Assembly (NCBI GenBank): GCA_038049695.1
Contig: CP142455.1
Span: 30,789,501-30,853,500, forward strand
Length of the DNA: 64,000 bases
Reading direction: 5' to 3'
Origin: Cinnamomum chago
Taxonomy: Eukaryota; Streptophyta; Magnoliopsida; Laurales; Lauraceae
The first letter of the stretch is position 1, and every line of letters starts with the position of its first letter. The notes under the pieces were generated by a model. The model saw only the letters and a program-made list of their open reading frames with translations. It did no database searches and had not been told where the DNA came from. The position numbers and the translations under genes are program-made. Shown here piece after piece: positions 46,379-58,563 of this stretch.

Positions 46379-46967
46379 GCCGAGGACTGAGTGAATCCCA
46401 TTGACTCAAACCCCTGCAAGTTACTCGACCATGCCTTATGCACTAGCTGACATGAGGCTTTCCATCTCAGGAAAAAGATTATTTATCTTGTCAGAGATGT
46501 CACACCATCCAAACTAACTCCCCCATCCTGATGACCTTGATTACTAATCTAATCGACATTCTTACTAATAAAAACGACGGATATTGACTCTGATTGATTG
46601 GCACCGCCACCTTATGGATTTTATCAGGTATGAAGCGCTGTCAGTGTACCAATTTGTAAAGAGCATTTTATTGATCTTGATTTGAAAAGTGAACTACAGG
46701 CTTATCTTCTGGTCGAGCATAGATGTGTGGGCTACCCACTGGCAGTTTGTGGATGCCAAGTTCTGGTTATTCATGTGGCTCGTCCAAATGGAAGAGATGA
46801 ACATATGGTGCAGACTACTTGGTTATTCATGTGGCGCATCCAAATATGAAGAGATGAACATATGGTGCAGACAGTCATCCATGTACTGATTTTAGCCTCA
46901 GAAATCCAAGAAAACAGTTTAGCACGGTGCCATTGTTTCATTTGCCCTTTTTTTACTTAAATGGACA
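46379..46967 (+). repeat. TBL-2 3' flank, first part
   Basis: Paralogous to 7918-8460. It includes a 56 bp tandem duplication (46765-46820 / 46821-46876) not present in the TBL-1 flank. Confidence 0.86.
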
Positions 46968-49882
46968 TGATGAGTCTTGAAAAGCGCATATTTCCATACA
47001 CATTTTGAACAATTTTTAGGCCTTATTGATATTAAAGAGTTTCATTTAGTGTCAAATCATGTTTTTATGCATTTAGGATTCATTGTAGTGCATTCCTGCA
47101 TAGTTTACTAAAAAATCACACTTTTTGCATATATTTATGGAACTTGCCATTTTTGGAAATCTATTTTTGGAAAGTCGGTTATTTAGGGTACATCAAGTAG
47201 GGTCCCATGCATAGTCCATTCAAATTCCTCACATGTGATTATTATTGAATTTGTTTATTTTAATTTGTGTTGGAGAAATCAAGAATGGGACCCACAATGG
47301 TGAAATTTGAGAGAGATCAAGGGTGAACAACTTTCGTGGTGGACCCTCATATCTTGGTATTTTTGGAGAGTTTGAAAAGTCAACAATGGAAAGCTAGATT
47401 TGAAATTTCAAGATCAAAAAAGGAAACTTCAGATTTGGTAAGATCTAATGCTTACTAAGTTCAAAATTCAAAAATCAAGAAAGAAATTCAAGAAATGAAA
47501 GTGTGGTAGAAGAGTTGACTAGTCAATCAAAGAAGCTTGGAAGCAAACCAAAGATGGAAGGGGAGTCAAGAAACAAAGAAGAAAATATCCCAAGCTCCCT
47601 TTGGACGTCCACCTGGGTCCCACACACCCTGTTGCACAACTAATTAACATCGAAGCTTCCATATGTGTACAATTATTCTTGGATTTTTCAGGGGCAACAA
47701 GATTAAAATGGTCATAACTCTTAATTCAACCGTCGGATCGGTGCAATCTACACACCTTTGGAAAGCCCTTTTCGAGTAGATATCTTTAGAACCCAAGATT
47801 GCGTCAATCGAAGCTGAAACGAGGGAGATATGGCCTCTGGAAGTTAGTGATATAATTTCTACTAGGGATTGCAATTTTGCACATGGAAAGCACCAAAAAT
47901 CTCTCACTCACCTTGCTATTTCTTTGAAGACTTGTTGGCCAAGAAAGGGATTTACCATACAAAGAAGATTTCATACTACAAACTTGGAACAAAGAAGGAA
48001 ACAAAGAGAGCAAAAATCTATAAATTGAAGGCTTAGGCATCCCTCTCCTCCTATGGGAATATAGACCACATTTCTCTAGAATTACTACTGCACTCCATCT
48101 TCTTCCTCTCTCTCTCTCTCCAATGAAGTCCTCAAGGGGATTTGACCCGGAAATTACACTACACCCTTGGATTTTTCATCCTGAAGAGGCTTCTCATCTT
48201 AGTATGTAATTGTCTTGGTTTACTTTTTTTTTTTATCTTCTGTAAAGACTTTGCATATTAGTAAAAGTGTTGCTTTCTCTTGTCAATTTTTATTTCTTGT
48301 ACTTGGGTGATTGGTGCTTGATTTGTGTTTTTTATTTTATTTTTGTTGGTGTTTGGATTGACGACCCAAAGGCCTTAAGAGCATGATTCAAATTATGATC
48401 CCGCTTAGAAAAGAAATTTGAAAGAGAAGAATACACTTCCACACACTTTAATTTTTGCACTCACTACATTTAATTTCTTGTCTTACACACATTTAATTTC
48501 TTGTTAATCCATACATTTAATTTCTCGTCTTACACGCATTTATTTTAATGTTTCTACACACATTTAAATTTCTGACTGTCACATTTAGTTTCTTGTTAAA
48601 TCTGTCTTTATGAATCTGTTAGTGCATAGTTGTGGCTGGTTATTTAGTGGATGCATGCTTAGTTTAATTTTCATTATTTTTTTTTTCATAACTTAGTTGC
48701 TGGAAATAATCTTCTCAAATCTGGAATTTCTGTTATTTTTAGTTCTTATTAAAAAGGAATTAAATTCGGATTAAAAATTTGGACTGCATAAGGAGACAGC
48801 AATTTGTGTTGTTTTTTACCTGAATTGAAATAATTTAAAAGGTGACTTAATTTCTGTTATTTTTAGTTCTTATTAAAAAGGAATTAAATTTGGACTGCAT
48901 AAGGAGACAACAATCTGTGTTGTTTTTTACCTGAATTGAAATAATTTAAGAGGTGACTTAATGATGTTATTTTAATCTGAATTTTGGTGGAATTATTTTT
49001 TTATGAATTACCTTTAATCCATAAAAATTTCATAAGGAAAAGATCTTGGGAAGATGGATTTTTGATTGACTAATCGCATGCATGTAAATCTGTCAGATAT
49101 CTGCAGTGAGACAGATTCTGATCCGAAAGTTTTAATTTTGTTATCGTATGAAGTCAGTGAGTTTTTCATTGAAATTTGGTTGGATTGAATTTTAATGAGT
49201 CTAGTTTCATATCCCAGAATTTCAGATCAAAATAGTTTCGGAAAGAGGGGTAACTAGTGGCTACAAAATTATTGGTCGGATCTGCCTGTGTTCAGAAATC
49301 TGCATTCTTCTTGTGTTGGTCTCATTCATTCAAACATAACTTTTTTGTTTTTAATTCTTTTCCACTCCTGTTTTTTTTTGTTATTGAATTCATACATCAT
49401 CCTAGTTTAATTTCCAACCACGAAATTTAGTTTTAGATTGCATTAGATTAGGTTCATGTTTTATGAAAGTTTGCATCTCATATACAATTTGTGCATTAGG
49501 AAACTTTGTCATAGCATGCATTGCATTGCATTACTAATTTTCTAACTTTAGGATAGTTTCTAATTTTGCTTAGTTTTATAAACTTTCTACTTTTGGAATT
49601 TTTAACTTGTGTGTTCTTTTGTAGGAACTTTAGTTTTTAGATTCTTTTAGTTTAGGATTTTTAGATTTAGGAAGTTTTCTTTTTATTGGATTGTAATTAA
49701 TTTAATTTTTGGAAAGTAGGAATGATGGTTGTAATTTTTTAATTTTTAGGCTAGTTTTAGATTTTTAATTTAGGGCATGTACGAGTTGAAGAGGAATCTT
49801 AATTTATATTGCTCCCTGTGGATCGACCTGATCTCACTAGTTTATTACTGCGGCGCGGGTCTGCACTTGGAGCTCACGATCA
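46968..49882. mobile_element. 2.9 kb solo LTR of a Ty3/gypsy (Tat/Ogre-like) element
   Basis: It interrupts the TBL-2 flank, and the uninterrupted site is at about 8459-8466. It begins TGATGAGTCTTG and ends GCTCACGATCA (TG...CA). Flanking pentamers GGACA (46963-46967) and GGAAA (49883-49887) look like a mutated TSD. The end carries 'ctccctgtggatcgacctgat' type sequence characteristic of the 3' end of long gypsy LTRs. A TATA-like TCTATAAATTG lies near 48016. No gag-pol is present, so it is a solo LTR formed by recombination, or a very large non-coding element. Confidence 0.82.
48725..48968 (+). repeat. 124 bp tandem duplication within the solo LTR
   Basis: Units start at 48725 and 48849 with 'aatttctgttatttttag'. 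Both contain 'ggactgcataaggagaca' and 'ttacctgaattgaaataat'. Confidence 0.9.
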
Positions 49883-50752
49883 GGAAACAAGTTACATAAA
49901 ATACTTCCTTTTGCATGTGATTTTAGCCAATGGTCTGTGCCACCAGATGCGAAATTCTTTCGATTTTTTTTATATTGTTAAATGTATTTGGATGTACACA
50001 ATATTGCAACCAATGCATTTGTATACTTAAAACGTAGAAAGGAAGTTGATCCATTCTCTTTCTACTTTTTGGCAGTACGAATATTAAAAATGCACATAAA
50101 GCCCCTGTTTGCTTCTTTGGAACTTAGTTGTTTAGCATTCTCTCTACCTGTAAATCTAATTACTTATACATACGTGTACTTGTAATTAGTTATGGAAAAG
50201 AACAAAACAACTGTCAGTTGATCAGGATATTCAAATGCATGTGACACCACTGTCACTTGATCAAGTTATTCAAATGCATGTGACGCCCTCGTTTTGATTT
50301 GATCCCAGTTGTTACACTCAGTTTAGGAAGATCCATATAGGCCCTTAGTGGGATCGTTCTTTTTCCTTATTTTCTGCTCCAAAAGCATGGGCACTGATTT
50401 GGAGGCGCAAAAGATTTAAAAACAATATCTCACCCATGGGGATTTTTTCTTGACCATAGTCAAGTATCCAACCTGCCTATTCTAGCTGCTGATAACTGCC
50501 CCATAGTAGTGTGTTTTATTTTTCCCTCTTTTGGGGTTTGGGGTGGGTATGGGTTTCCCAATTTTGACATGAGTAGAGTTTGACAGGTTTCGAAAAAAAA
50601 ATGCAAAATAGCATTTTGACATTGAGTTGGTACTGTTAAAAGAGGGAGGAGCTACGCTACTCAATGGTGGAAAAAAAATGCAAAATAGTCATAAAAGGAA
50701 GGAGCAACTATTTTGCATTTTTTTAATGGATGACAATAAAACATATAGCATA
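49883..50752 (+). repeat. TBL-2 3' flank, second part
   Basis: It resumes paralogy to 8461-9205. A local duplication repeats 'tattcaaatgcatgtgac' (near 50230/50270). It ends at AGCATA (50747-50752). Confidence 0.86.
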
Positions 50753-51297
50753 TCTATTATCTATTACCCTTATATAAAAGGGAAGAAGTGTGCTGCTTGA
50801 CGATTACTCTGCACCACCATGACCCACTTGCTTGTGGGGTCTACCTGGATGCAATTGTTTCTGTTTTTCCAAGGTCTCTCCTCTTAATTTCTCCTTTCCA
50901 TTCTTCTGTGCTCCACCTTAAGAAAGGAAAACCAGATGCACTCTGCTGTTTGTTTCTCTTCTCCATGCAGTGGGGAGACAAACTCATCCACACTCTCACT
51001 CGGAGCTATATATGGCCTGGAAAAATCTGGAACCGCCATTATCCGGCACTAAACTTTAAAAAGAAAGTGGGCCCCACAAGATTGCAGTGACCATTTCAAT
51101 GCAAGATGAAGTGGCGCCATCCTGCATTAACTAGATAAAGGCGCAGAAATCCATTGCAGACATACATTAGTGCATGTGATCTGATGTATGATAAGGTGCA
51201 TATACGCCTGCAAATTAAAGGCTGACCATTCTTTTGGGAAGTCTCATCCATCCATGAAATGCATATAATTTGTATAACTTTTATCTATGAGGTACCT
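50753..51297 (+). mobile_element. candidate Helitron 5' end
   Basis: The sequence starts TCTATTATCTATTACCC exactly at an A|T point where TBL-1 reads AGCATA|TGATTGC uninterrupted. Helitrons begin TC and insert between A and T. The following bases (TTATATAAAAGGGAAG) are also typical of plant Helitron 5' ends. The expected 3' junction (CTRR followed by TGATTGC) was not found in the window, so the element is either longer than the window or rearranged. Confidence 0.6.
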
Positions 51298-51306
51298 TTC
51301 ATTCTT

Positions 51307-51438
51307 GGGATTTTTACCAAAAAAGTGTTGCAAAACAGGTATTAGCCAATTTAAAACAGAAATACACTAAAACACCCGTATTGGTGTTCGTTCACGCATT
51401 TTGGACGCTTTTACCCCTCATTCTGCGAACGAAATCGT
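51307..51438 (+). repeat. left TIR of the MULE
   Basis: It pairs with 61909-62040. I judge identity at roughly 75% with several indels, so the element is not young. Confidence 0.88.
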
Positions 51439-53900
51439 CATGGAATTATAACCCTAGCACCTTAATCGAATGGAGTTCGTTCTTCTTCTCTTCACCAACT
51501 TTCTCCTCTCCCGCCTTTTCTCTCTTTCTCCTCTGCTCCCTCCTCTCTCTTGCCCTCATCCTGCCTATTTGAAGGTCGAATAACTCCCTAAATCTGTTTA
51601 GAGAGAGAGACATCATCGATTGGATCGTCAGGTATGTTGTCCATCTTTCTACTTGCTCTTGTTTTTTATTAAGTTGATTAACTATGGGAAGAGGCAGAGG
51701 GTCTCAATCTCTCTCTCTCTCTCTATGAATTAGATCTTGGGTACTTTTTATTTCATCCCCATTTTTGGATTTCTGGGATTTATAGATGGGATTTGAATTA
51801 GTATCGTCTTCCACTTTGAATTTAGCTTATGCTGCCCATTTTTTTGTTTTTTTTATCTTTATTCTTCTTAATCCAATCTGGGTGTCCTTTTTTTCATTCT
51901 CATCTTGAACTTGTTCTAAAATTTGGATATGGGTTTGAGAGGAATGAGTGTGTTTAATTGTTTAATCACAGTTGTTTGGGTGGACATTTTCAGATCCAAT
52001 TGAAAGAGGTTTGGTCTCAGGAAAGTGTAGGAAAAATCATTATGTATTCGAAATTATGGTTGAAGATTGTTAGCAGTTGAGAAATGCGTTTTTTTTATTT
52101 TTCTTATTCTTCATTTGGTTTTTGTGATTTTTATATTCTCATGGAGAGATTTTGCTTGCAAATATCTGTTCTTGGTTTGTTAAATTATGGTAATCTCTTG
52201 GAGAGTAATTGGTTGATGAGAGTAGTTGATGGTGTTGCTTTTGCAGATAAAGGAGGAGATCAGTACATCGAAAGCTTCTTAAGGGCCTGCACGTCGTGAG
52301 ACTATACGAGGTAACTCTTTTTCCATGTTTTGGTTTTGTCTCTTAGTCTCAATTTCAAATTTCATGTAAGATATCTGTCTCTCTCTGTTTGTGTGTGTGG
52401 GTGTGAGTTTTGGGTGGATGAGTTGATGATGGTGTTAGATAAAGAGGGAGACTGGGACATTGAAGCTTCTGAAGCATTTAAAAAATGATAATACGACGAT
52501 GCGATTGCCTTTTCTCATCACAAAAGGTGTGACAATTGTGGCCCACCCAATAGCCCACAAATAGATATTGACAACAATGGAAATTCTTTCCCTCAATGCT
52601 ATTGTAAATAGCAAAGGCGATGATGTACTGAGATTAGAACTTGTTATTTTCTTTCACTTATCACTTATAATAATCCACGAATAGAGATCTTTCTAGCTTC
52701 CATAGCCATCTTCTATAAGTATGGGCACATTCGGTTTTCTGTGGACTTCATTTCCACGGTTTGGAACATACAATTTTCCACAAGGAAACGCAACTTTTTT
52801 GGCTTTATCTATGAAAAAGCCTTTCTGATATGGGTGGGAGGAGGGTGGGGATTTGTAATAGGTCCACATTCTAGTGATGGTATTAATCACGAGATAAATG
52901 TGTGACTGAACTATAATTGTTATTCCGCTTACGCCCCATTTGGATCGTTTGAACTTGGGCACTTACTTTGCCTATTAATGTAATTACCTATAGTTCTATT
53001 TATTGAATGACAATCAAACAATGGACCTAAATTAAACAAGATGGAGAAATATTTTAACACAGGCACGCGGCCTTTTTTATTGTCACTGTTGTTAAGTTCA
53101 TTTCTTCCTTTTCTGTTGATAATGAATGTTCTAAATTCAAAAGGTTGAGGTGATTGCAAGAGCATTTGGTAGGTCCTAGAAGAAATCATTTTTCCTGATT
53201 TGGTTGCCAAGATTTGTAGTTTCTCAAACATTCTCTTTGAATACATTTCCATTTCTTTTTTCCTTTGAAAGATATTGTGTTTTAATTATTTTCTTTTCTA
53301 TTAATCAGATCTCTTGTGATCGACATGAAATGTGACTATTGATCATTATATCTACATCAACTGCTGATCCAGGACACTGATTGAGCCCAATCATCAAATT
53401 GCTTGTCTTTTCGCATGATTTCTTCTATGAGACTGATTGAGCCCATTTCATATGTTGGCTCCCTTCCATTTATTCTTGACCTAGATGACTTTAAGGTATT
53501 CTTTAAATCTATGGTTCTAAAGAAAATATAATTATTTGGTTAACGAAATAATGTGAATTCTTTTCTTTCATCTTCGTGCAATCTTCAATCTGGATGTGTT
53601 GGCTATGTCGGGAGATGGTCCTAGAGATACACTGCTCATGAATCTGTTGAAAGAGCTATATCTATTGCTTTATTTCATTTTTCTTCTCGTCTTATGCTAA
53701 GTCCAATGACCACTGCTTAGCATAGTTTTTGTCATGACTGCATTGTACATTGTTCTTTTAAAAGCAAGATGGATGTGTTTGTATAGGTTCAGTTCATAGA
53801 AGAAGAAGAAAAAAAAACTGGAACCAATGCTAGGGAACTCGTGACCCAAGTGTAGAATCTGCGAGCGGCAAACTATACCTATTAGGAAAATGCATTTCTG
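51439..53900 (+). other. MULE interior, left part
   Basis: CT-rich leader-like DNA (51470-51740) is followed by two related segments at about 52246 and 52437 (GATAAAGGAGGAGATCAG / GATAAAGAGGGAGACTGG, both continuing to GAAGCTTCT-like). The first follows a TTTTGCAG acceptor-like site and ends in a readable KGLHVVRLYE before GAG|GTAAC. It could be an exon remnant, but the product is not identified. Confidence 0.35.
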
Positions 53901-53924
53901 AGCCAAATCCGTTAGCCTTTCTCA

Positions 53925-54165
53925 TTGTTTATGCACCCCATTATAAAGGCATTATCATTTTGTTGTTAGAGACAAAAAAAAAGGGTGAAAAACCTATAAA
54001 GAATTGTAACGATATCGTTGTCAGAAAGTTTTGAAAACTAGATTTTGAGTGAAATCGTGAGTCTTTCTTAATTTTTATGCATCTCAATATAAATTCACCA
54101 TTATTTTCTTATTGGACACGAAAAATGGATGAAGAAACTATAAATGATGGTAACGATATCGTTAT
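53925..54165 (+). repeat. palindrome repeat family, left cluster
   Basis: Two units contain the perfect 12 bp palindrome AACGATATCGTT (54008-54019 and 54152-54163). Both are set about 60-90 bp after 'tttatgcaccccatta / tttatgcatctcaatata'. Confidence 0.82.
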
Positions 54166-56069
54166 CAAAAAATAATGTCGGACACAAAATTCAAGTTTTG
54201 TGAGTAGGAATTCAAGTTCTTAAAGATTTAGGCCTGTGATTTTACGTTATTGTGCTGATTTATCCCATTTTCTTTTGTTTCGTAGTCATGTTTTTTATGG
54301 TTGGTGAGAGATGTGAGCTCGTTTATCATGTAGAGATAGGATCCAAATTATTTTTTATGATACTTGACTTCTGATAATAAGTTGAAGTGTGAATCGTGAA
54401 TGAATAATTATTTTTTTATTTTCGTTTCTACAATTCTGCTGCTTTGGTTCATGGCATCACTTTTATGCTATTATGACATGACAACCTGGTCAAGTTGGGT
54501 TTTAGTGTAATGTTTGTTGTTTATGTTTCCGCATTTCTATCAAAGATTCTCTTGTGCTTTACCTGTTGATTCTTTATGGCTACATGCCTTCTTTTGTTTT
54601 ACTGATTCCTGCTGTTGTGGTTTGAGATTAAACAGATTGAAGAGCTTGCTTCGATGATACAAAAGGTCAGAACTTATAAATTGAAATGATGAACGTCAAC
54701 AATTTCTTTCTTTCCTTTTTCTAATGCATACTATCATTACATGCACTTCCAAAACTCCATCTTTTTTATGACATTCAACTTTCCTATGGATTTTGTTTAA
54801 TCTTGTGGAGTAAGCATCTAGTAGTGTTTGGAACTTGTAAATCTACTTCCGCCTGAGGCGACATATGGAAGCAGATCAAGCGGTCCTTATCGGGTGTATT
54901 TTGTATGAGGGAGGAATTGCTCTATGTTTGAAGCCAATCTACTTGTAAAGGGTGTATGACCTTTGTGTGCTAGAATAATTATTGGGTTCCAAATATTCCA
55001 TAATTTTGTAAGCACATTATCTAACATTTTAAAATGAAATAAAGGCCATTTGAGTTTACCCTCTTCAACTCCATATTTCCAACCCATTTGTTATGTAGAA
55101 AAGCCTGTTCTGGTTTTGTTCTTTATCCTGAATCATTTTTCAATACCTTGTACTGAAATTGATGTCTGTGGAGCAATTGTGTTGCAGAGATGTTCTAGAT
55201 AAGTACAAGAATGGTTCCAAACTTTGTGCCACCAGACAAAAGGGTCAAAAGAAAAAAGAAAAAGAAAAGAGAGCATGGGAGTTCAAGAACGTTACAATCC
55301 CTTTATATGACATTTCATAACCTCACCGTCAACATGACTAAGAATAACGGCTATGAACAAAAAGAACCATTCAAAGGTGATGTCAGCCGGTTTTACAAAA
55401 AGACATGTTGTAACTAACTCCATCTTCGATGTTATTCTGACAGATTCCTTTCCACTTTGAAGGAACTAGATCCATGCCTTCATCCCTAAAGCTCTCAGAC
55501 TCTGGCCTCCCATAAAAATAAAAAAAAGAGGTCAAATATGACAGGAATTGAAAATGAAATAATAGTAAATTGTGTTTAATGCGAAAAAGAAAGGCAAATG
55601 GTCAATGGTACTTGTCATCTTCTTTTGTTAGCACCAATCAATTGAGTACGCTACATAATTTTAGGCTTTCAGATTAGTAAAAAAGGTGGAGCATTACAGC
55701 ACAAAATTAGAAAGACATGACGGGTGCAACAAACATAAAAACATTTTAGCAATTCTAATTTACCTAAGAAGGGTTGATATGAGGGCTGGCCCCTTTGGTG
55801 GAAGTATAATCCATCAAAACTCAAACAGGTTCAAAATGATTATAGGGTCGAACTCAAAACTTGTCAATTCGAACCCTTGGCCCGTCTGGAAATTGGCCCA
55901 GAAAGTCCTGTATACGAAGGTTCGAGATCCTATCTCGTCGATTGAAAAAAAAAGATGTTAACTGTTAATGGACTTCGTATGAGGCCTTGCATTATGGTTT
56001 AAGAATGATTCACAGCTACACTGCATTTTCCTGATTCACCGTCTCTGGGCCAACTTCCAGCAAACACAA
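54166..56069 (+). other. MULE interior, no gene recognised
   Basis: A Lys-rich frame at 55211-55417 (KRVKRKKKKKREHG) is present, but I cannot link it to a gene. The rest is AT-rich. The word GGTTCGA first appears near 55917. Confidence 0.35.
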
Positions 56070-56640
56070 AGGTTCGAACCCTTGCATTTAGGGTTCGAAC
56101 CTTGAAATTCTAAACTGCCTAAGCCAAATTCCAGGGGCAGATAAGGTTCGAACCCTCGTAACAAGGGTTTGAACCTTAGAATTCTGAACTCCCTGAGCCT
56201 TTTTCCAGGGGGGTCAAGGATGAGGGTTCGAACCCTTGTATCCTGCACTCCTCAGGCCATTTTCCAGATGGGTCGAAGGTTCGAACCCTCATCCTGAGGG
56301 TTCGGACCCTTGTATCCTACACTCCTTAGGCCATTTTCCAGATGGGTCGAAGGTTCGAACCCTCATCCTGAGGGTTCGAACCCTTGTCTCCTACATTCCC
56401 TGAGCCATTTTCCAGGGGGGTCGAAGGTTCGAACCCTTATATCCTGCACTCCTCAGGCCATTTTCCAGAAGGGTCGAAGGTTCGAACCCTCTTCCTGAGG
56501 GTTCGAACCCTTGTATCCTGCATTCCCTGAGCCATTTTCCAGGGGGGTCGAAGGTTCGAACCCTTGTACCCCAAATTCCCTGAGTCATTTTCAAGGGGGT
56601 TCGAAGATCATAGTGAGGGCTTGAACCTTCATATTCTGCC
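56070..56640. repeat. tandem array of GGGTTCGAACCC palindromes
   Basis: Units of about 70-130 bp combine 'ccattttccag', 'gggtcgaa' and one or two GGTTCGAACC words. I count about eleven perfect GGTTCGAACC and three degenerate copies. Pairs form hairpins: GGTTCGAACCCTCA, TCC, then its exact complement (56350-56382). The word equals the Pol III B-box consensus, but no tRNA is present here. Confidence 0.9.
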
Positions 56641-56739
56641 TTCCCTGGACCAAGAACCAGAGGTGTATTCATGAGTCTTTCCCATTGTTTAAAGATCACA
56701 TTTTAAAACCGAGGCCATTAATTTTTTAGATAACAAATT

Positions 56740-57160
56740 TGAGACTGAAAACTGTAAAGGACGGTAACGATTTCGTTGTTGGAATATTTGCAATTTGGTC
56801 TTCTTGGTAACCTCCGTCCACCTTTTTCATTGTTTATGCATCTCAATATATAGTAAGGGCTAATGTGGTTGGTGGGGAGGGGAAAGAGAAGAGAAAAACT
56901 GTAAAGGATTGTAACGATATCGTTATAGAAAACATTTAGAAATCACTAATCTGGGTGAAATCAGTGAGCCTTTTTCATTGTTTATGTATCTCAATATATA
57001 GTCCGGGTCAATATCGTTGAAAACTATAAAGGATCGTAACGATATTGTTTTCCAAAAATTTAGTAACCACTAATCTGGGTGAAATTTGTGAGCATTTTTC
57101 ATTGTTTATGTATCTCAATTTATAGTCAGGGCCAGTCTCGTTGTTGGACAACAAAAATGA
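56740..57160 (+). repeat. palindrome repeat family, right cluster
   Basis: Three to four tandem units of roughly 125-145 bp each have AACGATATCGTT (56913-56924) or one-base variants (56766-56777 AACGATTTCGTT; 57038-57049 AACGATATTGTT). Each is followed by 'cactaatctgggtgaaat', 'ttttcattgtttatg' and 'atctcaatatatagt'. A further perfect palindrome lies alone at 58193-58204. Confidence 0.88.
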
Positions 57161-58560
57161 AAGAAAATGCTCCAAAATCGTAATTGTTAATTACTAATGT
57201 AAAGCAATAAAAATCCAACAGTTGTGGCCTTCCAAACTTATAACTTGATTGCTACATAGACCACTTTATCCAGAACGATGCGAGTGCAACAACGATACAA
57301 TGATGATACAATGAATGGTTAATGCAATAACAAATTTAGAGCACAACTGTCATGTCTATGTCTTTAGGGGAAATATAAACAATGATGGACTTTATAGTAG
57401 CAACATCAGCAACTCTAGTACAGCCGGTGGTGATAACCCTCCCACCAACCAAATATGCACAAACAAGGATGGACATTAGCTTCTTCTCTATGACTGCAGC
57501 CCAATTCCACAACCTTATTCAGGACAAGCTAAACTATGCCTGCAGACCGCTTCCCTCTTTCTGAAGAATACCCTCTACGATTGTCTTCCACTTTGTATCT
57601 CTTCCACTTATCAAAATCAGAAGGAAGTAGCTGTATTCCTTGCAAATCAGCTTCATGTACAGACTCAAGTGGGCGCTTCTTGTCATCCATTTTCCTAAAG
57701 CTCATCTCACCTATAAGAGCAAGGTATGAAGTAGTAGTACATATAGCTCATAACTCAATGCTCTAGCCCGGCCTGACGTATTAGTGCCCACATACGGTCA
57801 TTGATTTCCCAGCTGTCGTGATTTGGCGTGGAAATGCATCGTAATTGGCCTGCCTCCTGCAATTAATAAATGACGAGGAAAATATAAGCTTAAAGTAATG
57901 TCATAGTTGTAAGGACAATATAGTTAAAAAAAGTGTATTTCAATATATGCTCACCTTGCCCTGCCAGACTCGTTCGGAAATATGGTTCTCTTGCTCATAT
58001 AAGATGGAGTTATCCATAGGACCGGGCTGTATATTGTCCATCTATAATCTGTAAGAAGTTTAAAGTTAGCACAATGTACATATATCAATTCATAGAGTTA
58101 TAAAATGAGGTTTCTAATAGACACATATGAGACTTGTGAGGAAAAATATAATAGAGATTCATTTATGGCGTGAGTTATGTGATTGCAATTGCAACGATAT
58201 CGTTACAACAACTTATAGTTCATCCTACATTTCTGATTTCTCAACTAGTAATTAATGATATACTATATATTAAGATGCATAAACATTGATAAATAGATAA
58301 CGACCTCACTCATAATATATTTGTCAAAGTTTCACGATCATGATATCGTTGTGCTGATTTTCAGATTACACAAGCCTTTTTTTTGTCTCCTACAACAAAT
58401 TTGTAATAAGTTTATAATGAAATGCATAGACGATGTGTAAGACTTTCGGGAACCTCAGATGCTAATTTTTCCAACCTAGAGATAAAGCTGAGATGTTGTA
58501 AGTGAATGGGGTAAAGATAAACTCTGGCAAAGTGAAACTCTGGCAGATCATCCTACTAAT
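57161..58560. other. MULE interior, possible minus-strand exon remnant
   Basis: On the minus strand 57710-57540 reads openly (MSFRKMDDKKRPLESVHEAD, then LQLLPSDFDKWKRYKVEDN-like) after a TCTTATAG acceptor-like site. The composition is protein-like but unassigned. The rest shows nothing. Confidence 0.3.
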
Positions 58561-58563
58561 GGG

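Noticed and set aside
56036..56699. ORFs of 60-102 codons on both strands across the GGTTCGAACC array
   Set aside because: They are repetitive readings of a palindromic tandem repeat. The repeat also resembles a tRNA T-arm, but there is no acceptor stem, anticodon arm or A box, so no tRNA is called.
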